From Actinoplanes sp. DH11 (lineage in GTDB: Bacteria > Actinomycetota > Actinomycetes > Mycobacteriales > Micromonosporaceae), in assembly GCF_020873875.1 (NCBI RefSeq), contig NZ_JAHWGU010000002.1, positions 124,001-188,000 of the forward strand: a stretch of DNA of 64,000 nt, in the 5' to 3' direction. Numbering within the stretch: the first letter of the stretch is position 1; every line of letters starts with the position of its first letter. The notes beneath the pieces are model-generated. The model saw only the letters and a program-made list of their open reading frames with translations. It was not told the origin of the DNA and made no database searches. The translations under genes were made by a program, and so were the position numbers. This document shows positions 52,286-59,967 of this stretch, piece by piece.

Positions 52286-53353
52286 TCAGCCGGCCGCGGT
52301 CAGCCGTTCCCGGCGCACGTGGGACAGCGCCGCGTGGTGGCCGTCGCCGGGATGACTCGCCGGGTCCACGTGCACCGTCGCGCCGGTCAGCCGCGGCACC
52401 CGGTGGGTGAGCTGGTGTTCCGCGTCGGCGGCGATCTCGTGTGCGGCAAGCAGGCTCAGATCGGCGTCGACCACGATGCCGGCCTCCGCGTGCAGGTGGT
52501 GACCGATCCACCGCAGGCGCAGGTGTGCGACGCCGCGGATGCCGGTGACGGCCCGCAGTTCCCGTTCGGCCCGGTCGACGAGTTCCGGGTCGACCCGGTC
52601 CATCAGCCGGTGGTAGACCTCGCGGGCCGCGTCCTTGAGCACGAACGCGATCGCCGCCGTGATCGCCAGCCCGGCCACCGGGTCCGCCCATCCCCAGCCC
52701 AGCCAGGCGCCGGCGGCGGCGAGCACCACGGCCAGCGAGGTGTACCCGTCGGTGCGGGCGTGCAGGCCGTCCGCGACGAGGGCGGCCGACCCGATCCGGC
52801 GGCCCACCGCGATCCGGTACCGGGCGACGACCTCGTTCCCGGCGAACCCGATCAGGCCGGCGGCGGCCACCCAGGGCAGGTGGGTGAGGGTTCGCGGGTT
52901 CAGCAGCCGGTCCACGGCGAACCAGGCGGACGCGACCGCCGACGCCGCGATCACGACGACGATCAGGATGCCGGCCAGGTCTTCGGCGCGGCCGAAACCG
53001 TACGTGTAGGCGCGTGTCGCGGCCCGGCGGCCCCACCAGAAGGCGATCGCCAGCGGTACGGCCGTGAGCGCGTCCGCCACGTTGTGCACCGTGTCGCCGA
53101 GCAGCGCCACGGAGCCGGAGAGCGCGACGATCAGCGCCTGGAGCAGGGCGGTGACGCCGAGACCGGCCAGCGAGATCCAGAGCGCGCGAAGGCCGTCGCG
53201 GGACGTCTCCAGCGCGTCGTCGACCTTGTCCGCGGTGTCGTGGGAGTGCGGCGTCAGCAGATGCTTGAGCCGCTGCTTCCGCCCACGCGCCTCGTGCTCG
53301 TGCTCGTGCTCGTGCTCTTGCTCTTGCTTTCCATGATCGGCCACGCCCGCCAT
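52286..53353 (-). CDS. cation diffusion facilitator (CDF) metal exporter
   Basis: Membrane antiporter of 355 residues with six membrane segments. GDTVHNVADAL and DGLHARTDGYTS supply the paired HxxxD metal sites of the Zn/Cd-type CDF family, and the C-terminal 90 residues form the cytoplasmic dimer domain with His residues. The N-terminus has a His-Glu repeat (EQEHEHEHEHEARG) that may bind metal. Its ATG lies 11 bases from that of the divergent ArsR gene, so the repressor probably controls both. Confidence 0.92.
   Translation of the reverse strand: MAGVADHGKQEQEHEHEHEHEARGRKQRLKHLLTPHSHDTADKVDDALETSRDGLRALWISLAGLGVTALLQALIVALSGSVALLGDTVHNVADALTAVPLAIAFWWGRRAATRAYTYGFGRAEDLAGILIVVVIAASAVASAWFAVDRLLNPRTLTHLPWVAAAGLIGFAGNEVVARYRIAVGRRIGSAALVADGLHARTDGYTSLAVVLAAAGAWLGWGWADPVAGLAITAAIAFVLKDAAREVYHRLMDRVDPELVDRAERELRAVTGIRGVAHLRLRWIGHHLHAEAGIVVDADLSLLAAHEIAADAEHQLTHRVPRLTGATVHVDPASHPGDGHHAALSHVRRERLTAAG
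53291..53326 (-). repeat. hexanucleotide microsatellite coding His-Glu
   Basis: Four CTCGTG and two CTCTTG units in a row (plus strand) encode the EQEQEHEHEHEHE-like tract at the N-terminus of the CDF exporter. Slippage here would change the number of metal-binding His residues without breaking the frame. Confidence 0.85.
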
Positions 53354-53364
53354 AATATGTGCTC
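53353..53364 (+). promoter_or_regulatory. leaderless -10 element of the ArsR gene
   Basis: TAATAT (53353-53358) is a near-perfect -10 box ending six bases before the ATG of the repressor gene, and it overlaps the start codon of the divergent exporter. ArsR binding here would block both genes. A clear 12-2-12 operator was not found. Confidence 0.5.
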
Positions 53365-53742
53365 ATGCGCGCACGCGACAACGTTGCAGATGCCAATGAC
53401 CTGCAGAAACACGCGCTCGACGACAGTGTGGTGGGCTCCGCCGTCCTTCTGCTCGGGATGCTCGCCGACCCCACCCGGCTTCGTCTGATGGCGCGGCTGC
53501 TCGACGGCGAGGCCGACGTGACAGCCCTGACCGAGGCGGCCGGCGCGGCCCGGCCCGCGGTGTCCCAGCATCTCGGCAAGCTGCGCCTGGCCGGACTCGT
53601 GGTCGCCCGCCGCGACGGCCGGCGGGCACTCCACTCGGTGACCGACCCGCACGTGCGACGTCTGGTCGTCGAAGCCCTGCACGCGGCCGAGCACCGGGTG
53701 TCCGCCGCACCCGGCCACCACCGGGTGCCGGCCCAGCCCTGA
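53365..53742 (+). CDS. ArsR/SmtB-family transcriptional repressor
   Basis: Winged-helix repressor of 125 residues. VLLLGMLADPTRLRLMARLL opens the domain, ARPAVSQHLGKLRLAGLV is the recognition helix region, and VARRDGRRALHSVTD the wing. Metal ligands probably lie in the N-terminal part and the C-terminal helix (HAAEHRV and GHH), as in zinc sensors such as CzrA/NmtR. A GTG six bases earlier is an alternative start. It diverges from the CDF exporter, which it likely controls. Confidence 0.88.
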   Translation: MRARDNVADANDLQKHALDDSVVGSAVLLLGMLADPTRLRLMARLLDGEADVTALTEAAGAARPAVSQHLGKLRLAGLVVARRDGRRALHSVTDPHVRRLVVEALHAAEHRVSAAPGHHRVPAQP

Positions 53743-53792
53743 TCGTCAGCTCACGGCCATCGGCGCTTCCCGCGCACGTCGGAGACGGCCGG

Positions 53793-53798
53793 TAGCGT
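53793..53798 (+). promoter_or_regulatory. possible leaderless -10 element (TAGCGT)
   Basis: TAGCGT lies eight bases before the GTG of the CPBP protease gene, which has no GGAGG sequence. Confidence 0.35.
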
Positions 53799-53806
53799 CC
53801 GGTGCG

Positions 53807-54442
53807 GTGACCACCCGACTCCGGCTGCTGGCCGAGCATCTGCTGCTCTTCTACGGATCGATCGTGCTGCTCATCGCGCTGGACGTGCCGGGCGGCCCGA
53901 TCCCGGTGCTGCTCGTGGCGGGCGCGGCCGTCTCCGCGTACCTCTGGCGCTTCGACCGGCACGACCTGTGGCGCGCCCGCGCCCTGCGCGGCGCCCTGCC
54001 CGGCATGCTCGGCCGCTGGACGGTGTTCTCGCTGCTCGCCGTGGCAGCGGTGGCGATGTTCGACCGGACCCACCTGTTCGACATGCCCCGGGAGCAGCCG
54101 TGGCTGTGGCTCGCCGTGATCACCTTCTATCCCCTGCTCTCGGTCTATCCGCAGGAGTTGCTGTACCGGGCGTTCCTGCTGCGCCGTTACGCCCCGCTCG
54201 CCGGTGAGGGCCGTGGCGCGGCCGCGATGGGCGCGGCGGCGTTCGGGTTCGCGCACCTCATCTTCGGTAACGTGCCGGCCGTGGTGCTGACGATCACGGG
54301 CGGGTGGCTGTTCGCCCGCCGGTTCCAACGAACCCGGTCGCTGCTGGTGGTCTCGGTGGAGCACGCGCTCTACGGCATCACGATCTTCACGGTCGGACTC
54401 GGCCGGCTGTTCTACCACGGCGCGGGAGGCCTGCAGACGTGA
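53807..54442 (+). CDS. CPBP family intramembrane metalloprotease
   Basis: Membrane protein of 211 residues with about six membrane segments. PQELLYRAFLLRR is the first CPBP motif (usually EExxxR, here QExxxR), FGFAHLIFG carries the His of motif 2 and VEHALYG the third motif. Family members are CAAX-type or bacteriocin-related proteases. The change of the first Glu to Gln may lower activity. GTG start chosen by the first membrane segment. It is a single gene between the metal group and the small-gene patch. Confidence 0.82.
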   Translation: MTTRLRLLAEHLLLFYGSIVLLIALDVPGGPIPVLLVAGAAVSAYLWRFDRHDLWRARALRGALPGMLGRWTVFSLLAVAAVAMFDRTHLFDMPREQPWLWLAVITFYPLLSVYPQELLYRAFLLRRYAPLAGEGRGAAAMGAAAFGFAHLIFGNVPAVVLTITGGWLFARRFQRTRSLLVVSVEHALYGITIFTVGLGRLFYHGAGGLQT

Positions 54443-54594
54443 CCGGCGGCGGAGAGCTTGCATTCCGAGCTGAACAAGGGTGCGCGCACGCTGTCGCTGA
54501 ACAGCGAGGAAGGCCGCAAGAACCGGGGCGCCGTCCTGGACCAGCTGGAGGCGATCGACGATCTCCGGCAGGCCCGCGTCGGCACGCGGCAGGT

Positions 54595-54834
54595 CTACTC
54601 CGCCGGCACATGCCCGGTGTTGCCAATTGGCAACACGATCTCGGCGGCCTGGTGCGGCCGGTGCTCCCGTATCCACTGCTCGATGTCGGCGGCCCACCAC
54701 ACCCGGCCCAGCGTCAGCACGTCGAGCGGCGCCGGGAAGTCCGCGCGCCGGGTCAGTTCGTCGGCTCGGTTGCGGGAGACACCGAGCCGCCTCGTGACCT
54801 CCCCGGTGCCCATGAGCTTGCCGGTGCGCGTCAT
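54595..54834 (-). CDS. small helix-turn-helix DNA-binding protein (MerR/excisionase-like)
   Basis: Protein of 79 residues. GTGEVTRRLGVSRNRADELTRRADFPAPLD is, in order, a winged-helix HTH of the MerR/AlpA/Xis type, followed by a VWWAADIEQWIREHRP helix typical of AlpA-like regulators and small excisionases. Its ATG overlaps the stop of the upstream gene. It is the last of four coupled leftward genes. It could regulate a mobile element or assist excision, but no integrase is near. Confidence 0.75.
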   Translation of the reverse strand: MTRTGKLMGTGEVTRRLGVSRNRADELTRRADFPAPLDVLTLGRVWWAADIEQWIREHRPHQAAEIVLPIGNTGHVPAE

Positions 54835-55184
54835 CGGCCGGCCTTCGCCGCCAGGCGGCCAGCCAGCACCGCGGCGTTGCGCTTACCCAGCTCGGGGCCC
54901 GGCTCCGGGAGCGGACTGCTCGGCAGCATCGTGAACACGTGCGGTTCCCCGTCGACGGGCCGGGCGTAGAACAGCTCGAGCGACTGCCCGAAGCGCTCGC
55001 TGATGGGTGCGCCGACGATGTAGCCCAGCAGCCACAGCCATCCATCCTCGTGGGCTGCCGGCATCGTGTCGTCGAGCGAGACGTACATCAGCAGCACGTC
55101 GCCGTACCCGCTGCCGGACCGCCGGATCGTAATCACCGAGTCGCGCGTCGGCTCGCCGTTCGCCCGGACGCGCTCTCTATCCAC
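54831..55184 (-). CDS. hypothetical protein of small-gene operon
   Basis: Protein of 117 residues of no recognised family. It has a mixed alpha/beta character (DSVITIRRSGSGYGDVLLMY, then EDGWLWLLGYIVG) and is rich in Trp/Tyr near the middle. There is no signal peptide. It begins with GTG within the last codons of the upstream gene (eight-base overlap) and overlaps the HTH gene downstream by four bases, which supports it as a real gene. Confidence 0.6.
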   Translation of the reverse strand: MDRERVRANGEPTRDSVITIRRSGSGYGDVLLMYVSLDDTMPAAHEDGWLWLLGYIVGAPISERFGQSLELFYARPVDGEPHVFTMLPSSPLPEPGPELGKRNAAVLAGRLAAKAGR

Positions 55185-55515
55185 GGGGGATCACCAGCCC
55201 CGACCCCGTGATCGGCGGGGCTGCGGGTGGCTGGGCGGTCGCGCACCGGGTGCCCCTGCAGATCCTGCACAGCGCCCGGACCGCGTCGCTGGGGACGATC
55301 GAGGACGGCACCCACTGGTGCGGCGGGTACGACACGGCCTCCCGAACCACCGGGCCGTTGCCGATCGTGTACGCCCGCGTGACACACCGGTGCGGGCGGT
55401 CGTGCGGATACGTCTGCCCCACGGTCCGGGCCAGCGAGACGAAGGCACCGGGGGGAGCGTCCGGGCAGTTGAGGGCGTGGATCCGCTGCGCGGGGTCGTA
55501 CTCACGGCGGCTCAT
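55177..55515 (-). CDS. hypothetical protein with Cys pairs
   Basis: Protein of 112 residues, beginning MSRREYDPAQRIHALNCPD. It contains a C-terminal ALCRICRGTRCA cluster that could bind zinc, plus single Cys residues near the start and middle. No family recognised. The ATG overlaps the stop of the upstream gene and its stop lies inside the next gene, as expected for an operon. Confidence 0.6.
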   Translation of the reverse strand: MSRREYDPAQRIHALNCPDAPPGAFVSLARTVGQTYPHDRPHRCVTRAYTIGNGPVVREAVSYPPHQWVPSSIVPSDAVRALCRICRGTRCATAQPPAAPPITGSGLVIPRG

Positions 55516-55826
55516 GACTGCGGCCTGCGCGCCGTGCGCGTCAGGGAGACGGCGGCCGGCACTCCGAGCTGCCCCTCGCGAGCCACGACCGCCATGATCC
55601 GAGCCGTTTCGGGATGGCTTCGCGGGACGGTGCCATGCTGGCGCCCCCACGGCGGCCGCCACCGTCGGTTCTCACGCTCGCTCGGTGCGTCCACGCTGTC
55701 GCCTCCGCTCACCAGCCGATCCGGTATCGGAAGCGGCGGCGAGCCCGAGGGGCCAACCACGATCACTCGCCGCCGCTGCGCGACGACGGGCGCAAGGATT
55801 ATGTCTATCGACGCGCCCGCCGTCAC
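55512..55826 (-). CDS. hypothetical protein, first of small-gene operon
   Basis: Possible protein of 104 residues. The C-terminal ETARIMAVVAREGQLGVP looks helical and could be a DNA- or protein-binding helix, but no family was recognised. The GTG start is uncertain, and a later start near VVAQRRRVIVVG is possible. The four-base overlap with the next gene is the main support. Confidence 0.45.
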   Translation of the reverse strand: MTAGASIDIILAPVVAQRRRVIVVGPSGSPPLPIPDRLVSGGDSVDAPSERENRRWRPPWGRQHGTVPRSHPETARIMAVVAREGQLGVPAAVSLTRTARRPQS

Positions 55827-55914
55827 TACGGACCGTATGACGAGTGATCACAGGCCAGAAGGGACGGCGAATACCCTTTTCACCCGGGCGACCCGGCTGG
55901 GAGGACGGAGCGTC

Positions 55915-57048
55915 CTACCTGACGCCCAGCCGGCGCGCCAGGCCGCGCAGCTTCGGCGACGGCCTCCGCCCGTTCAGCAGAGCGCCGACAACGGCCCGCG
56001 GGAACGGCTGGTAACGCATCCACTGCGCGGCCTCGTGCTCGATCTCCAGCATCAGGCGCTCGGCGTCCGCGTACCGACCGAGACCGGCGTGCGCGTGCGC
56101 CAGGTCGGTCTTGTGCCGGGACCTGGCCGCCAGCGGCATCGGGTTGTGCTGCGGCATCTCCCGTGCGACGTCCAGGGCGCGCGCGTAGTCGCCGGCCACC
56201 ACGGCCGCGTCAACACGCTGCATGACGACCTGGGTGACGCCGAAGGTGGTGTTGTAGTCGTTGCGGTCCTTGCCGAGCCGGACCGCCGCGCCGTGCGCTA
56301 CCTGGAGCAGGTCGCGGGCCTCGTCGTCGTTCCCGGCCCGGGCCGCCGCGGTGGCGCCGGTGACGAGCAGGTTGCCCCACATGCTGACCGCCTCCGGCGC
56401 AGCCTTCCGGGTCGGCTCGATCTCGTCGGCCTCGCGAACGGCGATCGCTGCGGCATCGTCCGCGCGCGCCTGGTTGAGCAGCACCCACGACCGGGTGCCG
56501 ACCACGGCGGCGCGCAGGTGCCGGTTCTCCGCAGCGTTCAGGGCGCAGTCGGCGGCGACCAGCGACAGGTCCGGGTGACCGAGGTGCACGAGGGTCGACG
56601 CGGCCAGCTGGCTGGCCTCCGCGAGGATGTCGGCGGCGCCGAGCTGGCGGGCGTCGCTGATCACCTGGGGCAGGAACGCGGCGATGACGTCGTAGTCGCC
56701 GGACCAGTACGCCTTCCACGCCCGCTGTACCGAGGCGCGGAGCTCGTCGGCGGGCGCGGGTTCGCCGGAGTCTTCAACCACGGGGGTGAGTGCCCGGCGC
56801 AGGGCGAGGATGCCGCCGCTGGACGGAACGGATTCCAGGTGGGTCGGCTTGCCGACGAGCACGCCAAGGTCGACATCGAGGGCCCTGGCGATCCGAGTCA
56901 GGTACGGCAGGGAACCGGGCTTCACGCCCTGCTCGATCTTCTTGACGAGGTCGAGCGATACGCCAGCACGGTCGGCGAGTTCCTGCTGGGTCAGTCGTGG
57001 GCTGCGGTCGTTGCGCAGCTCGAAGATTCGGTCACCGATCTCAGACAT
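55915..57048 (-). CDS. XRE-family regulator with TPR-like repeats
   Basis: Protein of 377 residues. The N-terminal HTH (LTQQELADRAGVSLDLVKKIEQG) is of the XRE type; the rest (about 100-360) is alpha-helical with repeats such as ARAGNDDEARDLLQVAHGAA and AHAGLGRYADAERLMLEIE, like the TPR regions of actinomycete pleiotropic or peptide-sensing regulators. ATG follows GGGAG by nine bases. It diverges from the 143-residue gene and lies upstream of the small-gene operon, which it may control. Confidence 0.85.
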   Translation of the reverse strand: MSEIGDRIFELRNDRSPRLTQQELADRAGVSLDLVKKIEQGVKPGSLPYLTRIARALDVDLGVLVGKPTHLESVPSSGGILALRRALTPVVEDSGEPAPADELRASVQRAWKAYWSGDYDVIAAFLPQVISDARQLGAADILAEASQLAASTLVHLGHPDLSLVAADCALNAAENRHLRAAVVGTRSWVLLNQARADDAAAIAVREADEIEPTRKAAPEAVSMWGNLLVTGATAAARAGNDDEARDLLQVAHGAAVRLGKDRNDYNTTFGVTQVVMQRVDAAVVAGDYARALDVAREMPQHNPMPLAARSRHKTDLAHAHAGLGRYADAERLMLEIEHEAAQWMRYQPFPRAVVGALLNGRRPSPKLRGLARRLGVR

Positions 57049-57236
57049 GACGGCGTCTCCCTGGTAGAGGTCAGGGTGGGCGGCCGGCCTCTACTCCGGC
57101 CGCCTGTATCGACGGTACGCCGTGGAAACGATCGACGGGCGCCCCTGGACGCGACGAAGCACCCCGCCTCGCACGGACGTGTTGTGCACATAGCAGGGCG
57201 CTTGAGTCCGATTGATCGCGGTGAGAACGTGGCCGG

Positions 57237-57668
57237 GTGGATACCTCCGACCTGATCGCCATAGGCGCCGCTGCCATCTCGCTGGTCGCGGTCGGCGTAT
57301 CGCTAAGAGCCGCCCATCACGCAGGCCGCAGTGCAGACGCTGCCGAGCGTCAGGCGATGGCTGCCGAAGCGGCCCTGCCGAAGCCGCCGCCCGCCGTCGA
57401 GTGGAAGCTCGAACCCAGCGGAGACAAGAGCCTGTACCTGCTACGCAACGTCGGCACCGACACCGCAACGGGAGTCCGGATCGCCGCACCGCCGGAGTAC
57501 GACGAATACGTGCAGTTCGACCTCCCCCACGGCAAGGTGCTGGCCTACGCCGCAGTGCAGATCCTGATCGTCGATGTGGCCCAGCTACCCGCGCTCACCG
57601 AGATTTCGGTGGCATGGGACGGAGAGCTCGGCGAGACGCGGGTGCCGGTGCCGCGCGGCTACCGCTAG
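57237..57668 (+). CDS. hypothetical membrane-anchored protein
   Basis: Protein of 143 residues with an N-terminal membrane segment (LIAIGAAAISLVAVGVSL), a short helical stretch rich in Ala and Arg, and a beta-rich domain (EWKLEPSGDKSLYLLRNVG, then VAWDGELGETRVPVP). This is the layout of many small actinomycete and phage-related proteins of unknown role. Start GTG; no ribosome-binding site is clear. It ends before a strong hairpin. Confidence 0.65.
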   Translation: MDTSDLIAIGAAAISLVAVGVSLRAAHHAGRSADAAERQAMAAEAALPKPPPAVEWKLEPSGDKSLYLLRNVGTDTATGVRIAAPPEYDEYVQFDLPHGKVLAYAAVQILIVDVAQLPALTEISVAWDGELGETRVPVPRGYR

Positions 57669-57756
57669 AAGATCCCGCCGGGGAGCAGGTGCATGACCCA
57701 GCCGCGCCACCCGGGCCGCAGATCAGTGCGGCGCTCACGGATTCGGCACCCACGTG

Positions 57757-57786
57757 CCGGATTCCGCACGCCGGTGCGGAATCCGG
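57757..57786. terminator. perfect 13-base hairpin between convergent genes
   Basis: CCGGATTCCGCAC and GTGCGGAATCCGG form a perfect stem with a four-base GCCG loop. It lies between a rightward and a leftward gene and probably ends transcription of both. A related imperfect repeat (GGATTCGGCACC) lies just upstream. Confidence 0.65.
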
Positions 57787-57802
57787 GCCGCGCGTGGCCG
57801 AG

Positions 57803-58276
57803 TCAGGCGGTGCGACGGATGACCTGGCTCCGGCGCTGCCGCGAATCTCCGGAACCGGTGCGCTCGACCTGCTGCGGTCGGCGCTCGCGCCGTGGAGCGG
57901 ACAGATCTGGGCTGCGCATGGGCAACGCGTCCGCCACGGTAGACACCACCTCGGCGGCCTGCTGCGGACGGACCGAACTCGCCGGCCGGGCGGCTGAACT
58001 GCGGCGATCGCCGCCCAGGTGGTGAGCGAACCGCAGAGACGGCATGTGCTCCGGCCGGGTGGCGAGCACGACGTCCGCCATGTCGTCGACGACCATCCTG
58101 AGCGCCTTGCGGTGCTCGGCCGGGTCGACCACCGCGACGAGGGTCCAGCCGCGACGCCCGATCTCGTTGAGCGCGTTGTTCATCGCCCGATCCGGGCCCC
58201 GGTCGGCGCGCGGGATCACCAGGACGACGCGGTGCCCCGGCGGCGGCACAAGCTGCGGTCGCCGGTCCGTGCTCAC
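57803..58276 (-). CDS. hypothetical protein coupled to DUF6907 gene
   Basis: Protein of 157 residues. The first 90 residues look folded: HRVVLVIPRADRGPDRAM and GRRGWTLVAVVDPAEHR resemble a resolvase-like or receiver-like alpha/beta unit, and VVDDMADVVLATRPEHM continues it. The remaining tail is Arg/Ser-rich and probably disordered. The GTG start overlaps the stop of the DUF6907 gene (GTGA). No catalytic serine in a resolvase position is visible, so no function is assigned. Confidence 0.6.
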   Translation of the reverse strand: MSTDRRPQLVPPPGHRVVLVIPRADRGPDRAMNNALNEIGRRGWTLVAVVDPAEHRKALRMVVDDMADVVLATRPEHMPSLRFAHHLGGDRRSSAARPASSVRPQQAAEVVSTVADALPMRSPDLSAPRRERRPQQVERTGSGDSRQRRSQVIRRTA

Positions 58277-58893
58277 GACCGGGCCTCGAGGTAGCCGAAG
58301 CCGTCCAGGATGGCGCGCGCCAGCTCGGCCGCCTGCTCCCAGGTCCTCAGCTCCACGTCCACGTGGACCATCACCGTGGCCTCACCGGTGCCGCCCTCGG
58401 TCAGGCTGTCGGTCCGGGCGATCCTGATGTCCAAGGTGTCCGCGGCGAGCAGCCGGCGGATCGTCCCGTCGGTGTGGTCGTCGGCCTGGTGCAGGACCAG
58501 GTCGTCACGCTCGTCGTCCTCGGCGTGATCGATCGTGCACCACTCCGGGCAGTCCGCACGCTCGATGCGGGCCAGCCGCTCGCGGTGCTCCCGCTGCCAC
58601 CGCTCGGCGGTCGCGTCGACCGACCGATCGGCCGGCGACTCGGCGGCCTGCTCCTCGGGGAAGATCCTGCGAAGGATCTCGGCGGACGTCTCAGCGGTCA
58701 ACTCGTCGCGGCGCTTCCAGCTGAAAAGGAGTTCTGCGGCCTGCTCGCGGTCGTCGGGCACGAAGGCAGACAGGGCTTCGACGGCGGCGTCGACGAGATC
58801 GGCAGCAACCGGGTCGGGGTGCTGCTCGACGAGCCGCCTTCGCCGGGCACCTCGCCGCCGGGCACCATCGGCAGTACCTGGGGGATGCCACAT
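58273..58893 (-). CDS. DUF6907-domain protein
   Basis: Protein of about 206 residues. The C-terminal half contains DCPEWCTIDHAEDD, the Cys/Trp/Cys/His signature of DUF6907, followed by VMVHVDVELRTWEQAAELAR. DUF6907 proteins are common near actinomycete mobile elements and prophages, and their role is unknown. The N-terminal half is helical and acidic. The ATG at 58893 is a reasonable start but not fixed by a ribosome-binding site. It is coupled to the downstream 157-residue gene. Confidence 0.7.
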   Translation of the reverse strand: MWHPPGTADGARRRGARRRRLVEQHPDPVAADLVDAAVEALSAFVPDDREQAAELLFSWKRRDELTAETSAEILRRIFPEEQAAESPADRSVDATAERWQREHRERLARIERADCPEWCTIDHAEDDERDDLVLHQADDHTDGTIRRLLAADTLDIRIARTDSLTEGGTGEATVMVHVDVELRTWEQAAELARAILDGFGYLEARS

Positions 58894-58987
58894 ACGTGGT
58901 CGAGCAGCGTGACGTGTTCGAGAGGCGCATGAATTCGGGGTGAGCCGGGTACCGGTAGGGCGTACACACATAGCGGAGGTGCTTCCC

Positions 58988-59182
58988 ATGGCATTCGATG
59001 ACAAGGTCGACAACAAGGCCGAGGAAGTCGGCGGCAAGGTCAAGGAAGGCGTGGGCCGGGCGACCGACAACGAGCGCCTCGAGGCCGAGGGCCGTGCCGA
59101 CCAGAGCGAATCGCACCTCAAGCAGGCCGGCGAGAGCGTCAAGGACGCCGGCAAGAAGATCAAGGACGCCTTCAAGTCCTGA
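58988..59182 (+). CDS. CsbD-like stress protein
   Basis: Small hydrophilic protein of 64 residues: [20 protein letters not shown] continues as a Lys/Glu/Gly-rich amphipathic repeat, the CsbD pattern. These are general stress proteins of unclear function. GGAGG lies eight bases before the ATG. It is a single gene followed by a strong terminator. Confidence 0.92.
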   Translation: MAFDDKVDNKAEEVGGKVKEGVGRATDNERLEAEGRADQSESHLKQAGESVKDAGKKIKDAFKS

Positions 59183-59202
59183 TCCGTACGCCCCGATGCG
59201 CG

Positions 59203-59233
59203 ACGGCCACCCCGGTTCTTCCGGGGTGGCCGT
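59203..59233 (+). terminator. intrinsic terminator after the CsbD gene
   Basis: ACGGCCACCCCGG and CCGGGGTGGCCGT form a perfect 13-base stem with a five-base TTCTT loop, followed by TT. Confidence 0.85.
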
Positions 59234-59303
59234 TTCGCGTTCGGCGGCGGACCCGATCGGGGGTCTGCCGCGAGCCGCCGGGGGCGGGCGCCGGGCGATG
59301 CGG

Positions 59304-59309
59304 CAAGAT
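59304..59309 (+). promoter_or_regulatory. possible leaderless -10 element (CAAGAT)
   Basis: CAAGAT lies six bases before the GTG of the LexA-like gene. The same hexamer lies six bases before the CobW-like ATG. No LexA box (GAAC-N4-GTTC type) was found beside it. Confidence 0.3.
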
Positions 59310-59315
59310 CAGCGG

Positions 59316-59945
59316 GTGCAACCCGACACCTCCCTGCTCAGCGAGCGGCAACGCAAGATCTTGACGGTCATTCAGGACTGGGCGGTGCGGTACGGCTATC
59401 CACCGTCCACCCGCGAACTCGGCGAAGCCGTCCGGTTGTCGCCGTCCACCGTGGGCCGGCATCTGCGGCTGCTCGAGGAGTACGGCTTCCTGCGCCGCAG
59501 CTCGTCCATGACCCGCCCGGTCGACGTGCGGATGTTCCTGGTCCCGGAGCAGCGCCGGCCGGCCGACGAGGCGACCGTGGGCGTACCCCTGGTCGGGACG
59601 ATCGCGGCGGGCGCCCCGATCCTGGCCGAGGAGGCGTCCGAGGAGGTGCTGAACCTGCCCCGCGACCTGGTCGGCCGGGGCACCCTGTTCAGCCTGCGGG
59701 TCCAGGGCGACTCGATGATCGACGCGGCGATCTGCGACGGCGACATCGTGGTGGTGCGGCAGCAGCCGGACGCGTACAACGGTGACATCGTGGCCGCGAT
59801 GATCGACGAGGAGGCCACGGTGAAGGTCTTCCGGCGCACCCGCGGGCACGTGCTGCTGGAGCCCCGCAACCCGGCCTACGACGTGATCGACGGCGACCGG
59901 GCCGTGATCCTCGGCAAGGTCGTCTCCGTCCTCCGACGCGTGTAG
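59316..59945 (+). CDS. LexA-like self-cleaving repressor
   Basis: Protein of 209 residues. The HTH is [20 protein letters not shown]; the peptidase domain has the Ala-Gly cleavage site in [11 protein letters not shown], the catalytic Ser in [15 protein letters not shown] and Lys in EATVKVFRR. This is a complete S24 repressor. The HTH lacks the usual TSTSSVAHQL-type segment of chromosomal LexA, so it may be a LexA paralog or phage-type repressor. The GTG start is supported by a -10-like hexamer; an ATG at 59298 in frame is an alternative. Confidence 0.88.
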   Translation: MQPDTSLLSERQRKILTVIQDWAVRYGYPPSTRELGEAVRLSPSTVGRHLRLLEEYGFLRRSSSMTRPVDVRMFLVPEQRRPADEATVGVPLVGTIAAGAPILAEEASEEVLNLPRDLVGRGTLFSLRVQGDSMIDAAICDGDIVVVRQQPDAYNGDIVAAMIDEEATVKVFRRTRGHVLLEPRNPAYDVIDGDRAVILGKVVSVLRRV

Positions 59946-59967
59946 GCCTGACGCCGGGGACGGCCGG

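Noticed and set aside
54443-54594. Possible gene fragment on the plus strand (LHSELNKGARTLSLNSEE)
   Set aside because: It has coding-like third-base composition for about 48 codons and may be a remnant, but there is no start context, no family and the frame then runs antisense into the HTH gene.
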